DNA of 64,000 nt. Origin: Euphorbia lathyris (taxonomy: Eukaryota > Streptophyta > Magnoliopsida > Malpighiales > Euphorbiaceae). The position numbers and the translations under genes are program-made. Below the pieces are notes generated by a model. The model saw nothing but the letters and a program-made list of their open reading frames with translations, made no database searches and was not told the origin of the DNA. The stretch's first letter is position 1. Each line of letters starts with the position of its first letter. Below, piece after piece: positions 56,263 through 64,000 of the stretch. Where the stretch lies: positions 31,777,501 to 31,841,500 of the forward strand of contig NC_088918.1 in the NCBI RefSeq assembly GCF_963576675.1, in the 5' to 3' direction.

Positions 56263-57862
56263 TGATAGGGGTCAAAAACCCCTATCTTTGGGTACGGTTT
56301 TAGGACGGGTTTTAAAATTATTTAGTTAATAAGAGAGCATTTCTCGCATTTAAATGCTTTTGTGTGAGTTAATTAGGAATTGGAAACGTTTTATTTATTT
56401 TTCGTTGTTTAGGCTCGTTTTATGACCAATCTAGGCAATTATGGCCAAAATAGCATGCATAGTATAATTCCATTATCTTTTGAAGCTAATTGGTCCGTCA
56501 AAAGTCGCACCAAACGAAGCGTTTGCTCAAAATAAGCGATTGACGGATCAATTTAGCTTTTGGATTAATGTTATCTGGAGTTTCTGTACGTGCGCAGGTG
56601 TAAGTTCGGGCGAAAAAGGACATCGACGACATTCGACAAGCATCGAGAACATGCCGGGCGAAAACGCTCTACGAGCGGGCATCCGTGGGCCATTTCTGCT
56701 CGCCGAGCAGGCCGCCAGGCGCCTGCTCGGCGAGCAGGGGGGCTGCTCGCCGCGAGTAGCCCTGCTCGGCGAGCAGGCCTGCGGGAATTGGTCAAAAAGA
56801 CCAATTCCTCCCCCACGAAGCCACGATGGATCCCACGTCTTCCTACACCAATAAGGACACGAAAATAGGTCAAAAAGAGGGCCGAGCCACGCCTATAAAT
56901 AGAGTTTTTCCAATGTAATTTAGACATCTTTCAATTTTGTAAATTATCTTAGCTTTCCCCTTGTAATTCCTCTCCATCTCCTCCATCTTCTTCGACTTCC
57001 ATTGAAGCTCCTTCAAAGCTTTTTCTCGAGGAATTATCAAGGTCCGTCCTTAAGATTAAGTCCCCGGCTGCAGAGTAAACAGGTTCCCTGAAAGGGATTT
57101 TTGTATCTCCTTTTATCTTTCCTTGTTTGTACTCTTTGATACAGTTGCCGAACTTGACTTATTGTATCTTGTGACATTTATCTTCGCCTTTAATAATAAT
57201 TTAGCTCTTATTTTGTTCTATGATTATTTGTTTAATCTCTGTCTTACGCTTTATTCAATTGGTTTAACTCATTCAAAAGCCCCAAAATCTAGTAGGCATA
57301 TATAGCGAGCTGAATCTGACCTAGTCAGAGCCTAGGAGATTGACGACCTCTTAGTTGATTAAGCGCCAATTTACTGAGCCTTAGACCTAGTTTCGGCCTT
57401 AGGGAATCACGCGCTAGGAACTTCAGGAGGGTAAGTAGGGTTAATCGCCTTGAATACAAGTGACTCAGATTAGGTTTTTATTCAATAGACCTAATAATCT
57501 ATCTTCATTATTATCGTTCATACCATGTTCCTTCGGATAATTGCATTAGTGAAAGATCAATTAGGAGTAGTTTAACTTAATTAGGGGTAGAGTAACTTAA
57601 TTAGGCATAGAATAACTTAGCTAGAATCAGATAACTTAGCTAGGATTAGTATAATTCAACCTAGGAGTAGATTAACTTAAGCAAAACAAACTCAAAACCC
57701 CCCCTAAGCCTAGATAACATCTGAGACCGAGTAGCTCGATACTTGCAGGAATAAATACTGTGGACGATAACCTGGACTTTCCAGAAATTTATTACTTGAT
57801 AACGACGGGGTACACTTATCCCTTAGTGAGTTCTCATCTCTAACTTAGGTGAGGGCGCATCA
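56263..57862 (+). repeat. 3' LTR of Athila-type copy B
   Basis: 1,600 bp. It differs from the 5' LTR by a shorter GC dyad array and roughly 1 percent substitutions by eye. It ends GGGCGCATCA directly before the ATACG duplication. Confidence 0.92.
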
Positions 57863-58148
57863 ATACGCCGCCTACAAACCTACTGGACATCCTTCATGCT
57901 GAATTGAGAAGTGCAGGCCCTGATTGAAGTTTTTTTCTACTGTTATTCTTTTTTCTTTTTGCTGGTTCTGTTTTGGTCCCTGGGATGCTTAGTCCTTCCT
58001 TACTTACCCAAAAAAAAAAAAAAATATATATATATATTGGAAAATGATGTGGTAATATTCCTTTCCCAAAAAAAATGTTGTAACTTTGATCATTAATCAA
58101 GCTACATTAAATTATAACTTTTTTTTTTGACAAAGAATGCGATATATA

Positions 58149-61100
58149 TTACTGATCCGAAGCAATACCGTTACAAATAAACGGGGGAGGATTAGAGACC
58201 CACAGCCCCCTATCAGACACTGACATCACTGCTCTAGCAATCGAATGAGCAACATGATTCGCTGACCTACGAACGAATTTGAAAACGCAAATCCCTATGT
58301 CCCGTGCAAGAGACTGACAATCCCCAACAATAAAATCAAGCACAAATTGGTGCCCGGGTTCCCAGTTCAAAGCATAAACCAGAGTTTGAGCATCCATTTC
58401 TACCTCTATCTCCCTCCAGGCTTGGGCTTTGACCCAACTCAGCGCTTCACGACAGGAGAGCGCTTCCACCAGCAACGGGTCCAACGGGCAGTTCAGGATC
58501 CCATTCCCTGCAGCTACGAAGCGGCCCGCATCATCCCTTGCAACAAAATCGTAACCAGCGCACTGCTGCTGATCGAACAAAGCCCCATCCACGTTGATTT
58601 TAATCCGCCCCCTAGGAGGAGCCAACCAACCTGGCGTTCTGTCCCCCGGGGTCGTGTCATCCCGCTGTTGATGGTACTGAGCCGCTAACCAGCTGCAGCT
58701 GAAAGAGGTAGCCGTGTGATACATTGATTCCACCCCTGAAACGTTGCCATTCCACACCTTATCGTTTCTGTTAGACCACAGGACCCAGCAAACTACTGCA
58801 CACAGACCAGCTACTTCCCAGGGTTGTCTCGACGACACGAACAACCAGAACTCCCTAAAGGAGGAAAAGCGCGGGCCAATATTACCCAGCGGCGTTAGCA
58901 GCCACAGTCTTTGAGCCACCGGATAGGTTACCAGAACGTGAAGGGCATCCTCCTCCGACGCTAGGCACAAAGGGAAGATTGGAGATACGCTGACATACCG
59001 GAGACGAAGTGCACACATGGTTGGTAGACCTTTGGAGCAACCTTGAGAGACCACACGGACTTCCAGTTAAGCACTGGTTGAGCATCATTTGCCGCCTGAC
59101 TGGGGGCCAATAGCACTTTGTAGCCACTTCGGACACTAAACCGCCCCTTCTGATCTGGGGACCAGTGCCAGGAGTCCTGCACCGGCCTGATACTCAGCGG
59201 GATGCGCAGAATCAGCTCGGCGTCCCGATCACAGAAAACACCCCGGATGAGCTCGTCATCCCACCTGGCCCGACCCGGTATACGAAGTTGGCTAACCATA
59301 TTCACGTCGAATCCATCGAGTTTCTCACTCGTCACATACGGGTTGTTTATATCGTCCAACCAAGGGTCCTCCCAAATCTGAATCTTCGACCCACTCCCCA
59401 CTACCTTTCTTGCCGCTGAGCTGATAAGGGGAAGCGCTTCGAGGATACTTCTCCACATGAAACTCGGGTTCGCCCCACACTCGGCTTCAAGGAAAGAACA
59501 ACTAGGATAGTATCGTGCTTTCATGATCTGAGCTACCAACGTATCTGGTTCAGTTAACAACCTCCACCCTTGTTTTGCCAAAAGGGCCACATTGAACAAG
59601 TGTAGTTTACGGAACCCCATCCCACCCGACATCTTCGGTTTACACAGCTTGTCCCAGGATTTCTAATGAAGGCCACTACTCTGCAGACCCCCCAAACCCC
59701 ACCAGAAGGAGTTCATCAATTTTTCTAAGTCTTCACAGAGAGAGGTCGGCAGGAGGAACAAACTCATTGCATACGACGGGAGCGATTGGATAACTGACTT
59801 AATTAGAACCTCCTTACCCGCCCGCGAAAGGAGTTTAGCTTTCCAACCTCGCAATCTGGCAGTAACACGATCCTTGATATAGCTGAATATCTGTGTTTTT
59901 TTCGACCCACTATGGACGGTAAGCCAAGATAATTCCCAGGGGCAGAATCAAGCGGGATGCCGAACAGGTCACACACTTCCTGGCATGTGGAAGGGCTGCA
60001 ATTTTTGCTGAAGTTAAAGGAGCTCTTGTCAAAGTTCACCTGCTGACCCGATGCCCGTTCATACTGACTCAAATAATTTTTTACCACCAACGCCTCTTCT
60101 CTAGTAGCCCTGAAGAATAAATAGCTGTCGTCAGTGAAAAATAAGTAGGAGATTGGGGGGGCTTGGCGCGCAACACTACACCCGTGCAGTAAACCCTGGC
60201 TTTCAAGACTGGTCAGAGTAGCCGATAAGCCCTCAGCACACAGTAAGAAGAGATAGGGAGAGATGGGGTCACCTTGTCGGAGTCCTCTACCCGGGGTAAT
60301 CGGTCCAATGGAATGGGTGCCACTAACAATATGGTAGGAGGCCTTGGTGACGCACTGCAGAACCAGTGAAATCCAGTCAGTGTGGAATCCCATCTTTTCC
60401 ATTACCTTCCTCAGAAAATCCCATTCAACCCTATCATATGCCTTGGCCATGTCAAGCTTTAGTGCAGCGAAACCCACCTTGCCCTGAGTTTTCCTTTTTA
60501 AGAAATGATTCACCTCGAATGCCAGTAAAGCATTATCGGTAATTAACCGACCCGGAACAAAAGCACTCTGTTGGGGCGAGATGATGTCATGGAGTACCCT
60601 CTTTAGCCTGTTGGCTATGGCCTTTGCCAAAACTTTATAAATTACGTTGCATAAAGCAATAGGGATAAGGATAAGAGCCGTATCATGAATAGCTTCAGGG
60701 AAGGATCTTGTGTTGAGCCAGTGCAGACAAGAAGCAGTTACCTCGGGGCCCATAATTCCCCAGTGACGTTGGTAGAAACACGGGTTGAAACCGTCGGGCC
60801 CCGGGCTCTTGTCCGGATGCATAGAGAAAACAGCGGACTTGATTTCATCCGGGGTAAACGGTTTAAGGAGCTCATAATTCATGTTCGGGGAGACTTCTAA
60901 CTGAACATTGGCAATGATAGGACCGAAGTCACACCCTGAAGATGTAAATATGTCCGTGAAGTATCTGTGTATCAGCTGGCTCAGGCCCGAGTCCCAACCG
61001 ACCCAGCCGTTAGCATCAGATCTAAGGCGAAGCAGCGCGTTTTTACGCCTACGGTTGCTAGTAGCCACGTGGAAGTATCTGGTGTTTTGATCCCCCCCTT

Positions 61101-62127
61101 GTAACCAGTTCTTCTTGGCGCGTTGCTTCCAGAACAACTCTTGCTGCATCAGTAAGCCATCAAGTTCCGTTCTAGCCTCCCTGAATAATTCCTGTGCATT
61201 TGAGTCCAAACGACCCCTGTACCTCCTCAACCGTCGATGGCAGCAGCGAATACGGCCAGGGAAACGGTCCCTGATGCATTGCCCCCATTTCTATAATTTT
61301 TCACCACAGCGCTGTTGCCTACTCAGCATATCAACCACTTCCCTAGGATTCCATGCATTTGTAACCTCTGCCATACACTCTTCCTCGCCAATCCATGCGT
61401 TCTCAAACCTGAAGCGGTGCGCGCTAGGAGGACACGACTTAACCAGGGATAAAATAATTACCGAGTGATCCGAGCTAGGGGCGTCTTCATTTAAAGCCTC
61501 CTCATCCGGGAACAACAACCGCCAATCCGACGAAGCCAGCACCCTATCGAGCTTTTCCAGAATACAGTTCGGTGCTCCCTTTCCTCTTTCCCACGTATAC
61601 GGATCCCCCACCATACTCACTTCAGACAATTCACACCAATTTATGGCCTCGTTAAAGCCTTGAATCAAACTCCAAGGGTGCGGATTACCTCCATACTTTT
61701 CATCGGCTGACATGAGATCGTTAAAATCTCCTACCACGACCCATGGTTTGGTAGCAGACGTTTTTAGGGACTTTAGAAGTTGCCAGGACTCCCTACGTCT
61801 GGACCGCTCAGGGTAGCCATAAAAACCGGTTACTCGATACTCCGGCAAACCAATAATACTAACATTAACATCAATAAAATTTCGGGAAAAAGCACGCAAA
61901 CACACGGTATTCTTGTGTTTCCAAAACAAAGCTAAACCACCACCCGAGTTCACAGGATCAACAATAAATAAGCCATCATAACCAATTTGCTTCTTTATTA
62001 ATTCAACTTTAACTCTGTTACATTTTATTTCCATCACAAAAATAATCTCAGGGCAAAAGCGGGACACAGTGTCCTTCAATTGACGAACTGTACGAGCATT
62101 CCCTAGGCCCCTACAGTTCCAGCTCAT
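58149..62127 (-). pseudogene. LINE copy B ORF2 (endonuclease, RT, RNase H), degraded
   Basis: Endonuclease from MSWNCRGLGNARTV (GDFNDLMSADEKYGG, SSDHSVIILSL). Reverse transcriptase with PDKSPGPDGFNPCFYQ, ALKLDMAKAYDRVEWDF, GLRQGDPISPYLFLL and an active site reading FFTDDSYLFF, both Asp kept. Then zf-RVT and RNase H (INVDGALFDQQQCAGYDF, EMDAQTLVYAL, SANHVAHSIARA). Lesions: TAG at 61291-61293 and 59663-59665, both where Trp is expected; loss of about a dozen residues between LILIP and IALCNVIYK; a frameshift in an A-run near 59910; and a deletion with frameshift near 59030. Not functional. Confidence 0.92.
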
Positions 62128-62132
62128 GATTT

Positions 62133-63285
62133 TTATTGCTCCATACGGGCCTGGATCTCAGGTCCCGCTGCAAAAGACTTTGGTAAAACGATCTCACCAC
62201 TTGGGCAAACTTGCATATCACTACCAAACTGTTCCGCTGTTTGCACACAGCTCGACCCTGATTCAAGAGGCCCGTATCGTCGACGTTTTAAGTCCCCAAC
62301 CTCAATTCCGCTCTGATTATCCAGTGCATCCCCAACCGGCATCTTCCCTGTGTTAACATCCATCGACCCTGCACCAGGTTCCACCAAAGAGATGATTTCT
62401 AGCTGCTTGGAAACTGTGGCTATTTGCGGAATACGGGCAGCCGCTACAAATGCACCTCCCACTGCTCCCCCCGCGGTGCTACCACTACCAGAAGCACGCC
62501 CACCCGACGGGGCAAATAGGAGAAACCGAGAGACCGGGGCCGCTGAATTTCTTCTTGTTGCAGCTCTCATCCAAGAACCGAAGACCCGTTCTACCTTGTT
62601 CGGGTCATCCACATCCAGCAATGCATTGCAGAACTTATCTGCGTGTCCTATGCAGCCACAAACAAAACAGAAGGTAGGCAACCTTTCGTATTGGAAGGAA
62701 ACCCATGATGTGGCCCCCCCGGCCCTGCTTATTTTCATCTTTCGTTTCAGCGGCTTAAACACATCCATTCTGCCCTTATCCTCATATATCTACGGTCGAA
62801 GCCCGTGAAGTTGTTGGCGTCCGATTCAACAAAGGAACCAAGGAAGTTACCAATGCTAACCGCTACATTGTTCGACATGAAGCCTGCAGGGAGGTCATGA
62901 ACCTGAATCCAGAATTCTGTGTGGGTAAGAGGCATATTTAGAGGGTCCTGATCACTGTCATACTTCTGCAACAATAACAGGTGTTGGTCATAGGTCCATG
63001 GTCCCCCTGACAGCACTCTATCTCTTTCCAAAGGGTGGAAAAATTCAAACTTAAATCTGTTCGGCCCAGCTCATGTATGCAAATGCCTTTGGACGGCCTC
63101 CATAGGTCGGCCAACGTACTTTTCATGAACCCTACTTTCACACTACGATCAGTAACAAAAGCACCAACAAGGCACCAAGATGGGGTACACTGTTGGGTTG
63201 GCAGGGAATCCGGCTGGAATACCAGCGCAGGGAGATTGTCCTCCTCGGTCGTGACCGCATTGCGCCATAGAGAGCTATCTGCCAT
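62133..63285 (-). pseudogene. LINE copy B ORF1, Gag-like, two frameshifts
   Basis: Read in three successive frames: MADSSLWRNAVTTEEDN to about 62990 (DUF4283-type, KVGFMKSTLADLWRPSKGI); then SGGPWTYDQHLLLLQKY and FWIQVHDLPAGFMSNNVAV; then about 62768 to the stop, with the zinc knuckle CFVCGCIGHADKFC and a Gly/Ala-rich, basic C-terminus. The TAA is followed after 5 nt by the ORF2 ATG. Frameshifts lie near 63000 and 62760. Confidence 0.88.
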
Positions 63286-63413
63286 AATGGACAGCTCGAG
63301 TTCTGGTGGATTGGGGATGCGGCGGCAGGTTTCAAAAGGCGGCGGTGGTGACGGCTCGACAACAGCGAGAGATTCTTAGATTCTTAGGGTTTAGTCACAT
63401 TAAATTATAACTT

Positions 63414-63699
63414 AAGTAATGTCATTTCAACTGTATTAATTAAAATCCTTTAAAAAAACAAATAACAAAAATATTCCAATAGCAGTCCATAAATCATTTC
63501 CATATCTTTTAATTAGAAAATTATTAGAATAGTAATAAAAAAAATCATCAAATATCATCTAAATTGTGCGATTCTCCATGAAAGTCTCATAACCATAACT
63601 GAAAACTGGAAAAAAAAAAAGAAAAAGAAAGAAAAGGTTGATTGAGAAAAGAGAAATGAGAAATGAGAAAGAGGAGCAAAAGTAAAAGTAAAAGTAAAA
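63414..63699 (+). promoter_or_regulatory. upstream region and 5' leader of the CNGC gene
   Basis: AT-rich, with an A/G-rich stretch (63608-63700, GAAAAAGAAAGAAAAGG type) directly before the start codon, probably the 5' UTR. An in-frame TGA at 63664-63666 limits the coding start. LINE copy B is inserted only about 300 bp upstream of the start codon, so it may have displaced promoter sequence. Confidence 0.4.
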
Positions 63700-64000
63700 A
63701 TGAAAAAGTTACCGTCAAGCAAGTTCCGAGGATTACCGAAACAACTTACAGTTGAACAAAATGTGGCATGGTGGTACCAAATCTTAGATCCAGGACGCTC
63801 TTTTATGAACAATTGGAATCACATCTTTCTAGTCGGATGTATCATTGCCCTATTTCTAGATCCTCTTTATTTCTATCTTCCTATCATAGATGCCGACGCT
63901 TGTATGGCTAACGACTATCACCTCGGCATCTCCGTCACTTTATTCCGAACTGTTACCGACTTGTTCTTCATTACTCATATCGTTTTGAAGTTTCGCACTG
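63700..64000 (+). CDS. cyclic nucleotide-gated ion channel, first exon (partial)
   Basis: The first ATG after an in-frame TGA (63664) gives MKKLPSSKFRGLPKQLTVEQ. Then comes the typical CNGC entry YQILDPGRSFMNNWNHIFLV and a first membrane segment (IFLVGCIIALFLDPLYFYLP), a short loop (IIDADACMANDYHLG), and the second segment start (ISVTLFRTVTDLFFITHIV) ending LKFRT, where the window stops. Plant CNGCs are plasma-membrane cation channels with six membrane segments and C-terminal cyclic-nucleotide and calmodulin binding; only S1 and most of S2 are visible. The short N-terminus and ALFLDPLYFYLP with FRT-DLFF recall the CNGC14-18 side of the family, but this is a guess. The exon may end just past the window edge. 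Confidence 0.88.
   Translation, partial: MKKLPSSKFRGLPKQLTVEQNVAWWYQILDPGRSFMNNWNHIFLVGCIIALFLDPLYFYLPIIDADACMANDYHLGISVTLFRTVTDLFFITHIVLKFRT

Larger units (their letters stand above)
51295..57862 (+). mobile_element. non-autonomous Athila-type LTR element, copy B
   Basis: Flanked by ATACG (51290-51294, 57863-57867). LTRs are 51295-52945 (1,651 bp) and 56263-57862 (1,600 bp); primer-binding site TGGCGTCGTTGCTGGGGA at 52952-52969 (two changes from copy A); purine tract TGCGAGGAGGTT before the 3' LTR. Same family as copy A but opposite orientation and clearly diverged. It lies in the second half of the LINE RNase H tail. The interior has one gag-like frame and otherwise non-coding DNA (54127-56262), including a GC-rich block at 54440-54550. 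Confidence 0.92.
32459..58024 (+). pseudogene. LINE RNase H tail split by two LTR-element insertions
   Basis: Three pieces form one LINE 3' end: 32459-32979, 51099-51294 and 57868-58024. Piece 1 has the end of zf-RVT (AVGCWWIWRWRNERVF) and the RNase H start (WVKVNSDGASKGNPREASCG, ALAEFWGLFYGI, VFEVDAL). Piece 2 has CREGNRIADWLANFAE. Piece 3 ends the frame (LLDILHAELRSAGPD, TGA 57925-57927), followed by a 3' UTR and poly-A at 58010-58024. Removing the two insertions with one target duplication each keeps the frame, apart from a TGA at 51199-51201 where Trp is expected. Start and end given here span the inserted elements. Confidence 0.9.
58121..63396 (-). mobile_element. full-length L1-type LINE (copy B)
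   Basis: A perfect 17-bp target duplication ACATTAAATTATAACTT (58104-58120 and 63397-63413). The poly-A tail appears as a T-run after 58120. Both ORFs and a roughly 110-bp 5' leader are present, so the copy is complete at 5.28 kb, although both ORFs are broken. Confidence 0.95.

Noticed and set aside
1..64000. tRNA, rRNA or snRNA genes
   Set aside because: No cloverleaf with a GGTTCGAATC-type box or rRNA core was found on visual reading; the tRNA-like matches are retroelement primer-binding sites (34463-34474, 45045-45062, 52952-52969).

Overview
The window is nuclear DNA from a plant, almost certainly a eudicot. Evidence: three spliced plant genes with GT-AG introns (a NAC transcription factor, an EULS3-type Euonymus-lectin protein, and the first exon of a cyclic nucleotide-gated channel), AT-rich intergenic DNA, and a dense load of plant-type transposable elements (L1-type LINEs with an RNase H domain, Ty3/gypsy elements of Tat and Athila type, and PIF/Harbinger, Mutator, hAT and Emigrant-like non-autonomous DNA elements). 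The species cannot be named from sequence alone.

Layout. 1-5.8 kb: AT-rich DNA with a Harbinger-type MITE (927-1589) and a 5'-truncated LINE (2447-3985). 5.8-8.3 kb: the NAC gene, + strand, three exons. 8.3-16.4 kb: intergenic DNA with a minisatellite (12.12-14.01 kb), a 1.5-kb Harbinger-type foldback element (14107-15614) and a short LINE tail (15797-16452). 16.8-19.9 kb: the EUL lectin gene, + strand, with a 988-bp near-perfect inverted repeat in its second intron. 20-32.4 kb: small foldback elements, a complete LINE (21938-27421, minus strand), a GC-rich 72-bp tandem repeat (28.0-28.3 kb), and Emigrant-like and Mutator-like elements.

32.46-58.02 kb is one nested insertion complex. A roughly 0.9-kb LINE RNase H tail was split by a small TRIM-like LTR element (32980-51093, minus strand). 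That element's internal region took a hAT MITE, and its 5' LTR took a Tat-type gypsy element (35010-51046). The Tat integrase gene was in turn split by a non-autonomous Athila-type element (39883-46718). A second Athila-type copy (51295-57862, opposite orientation) hit the same LINE tail. Each LTR-element junction has a perfect 5-bp target duplication, the MITE has 8 bp, and LTR divergence falls with nesting depth. 58.12-63.40 kb is another full-length LINE with a perfect 17-bp target duplication. At 63.7 kb a CNGC gene begins and runs off the end.

The host genes are unrelated in function (transcription factor, nucleocytoplasmic lectin, ion channel) and show no operon-like relation. The transposon genes are mostly broken. 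LINE nonsense codons are nearly all at expected tryptophan codons, which fits G-to-A decay by deamination of methylated cytosine. The less ordinary items are the intronic long hairpin in the lectin gene, the spliced antisense gene inside the Tat element, the paired Athila-derived elements carrying a conserved gag-like frame plus GC-rich dyad arrays, and the large low-complexity hairpin of the Harbinger-type element.
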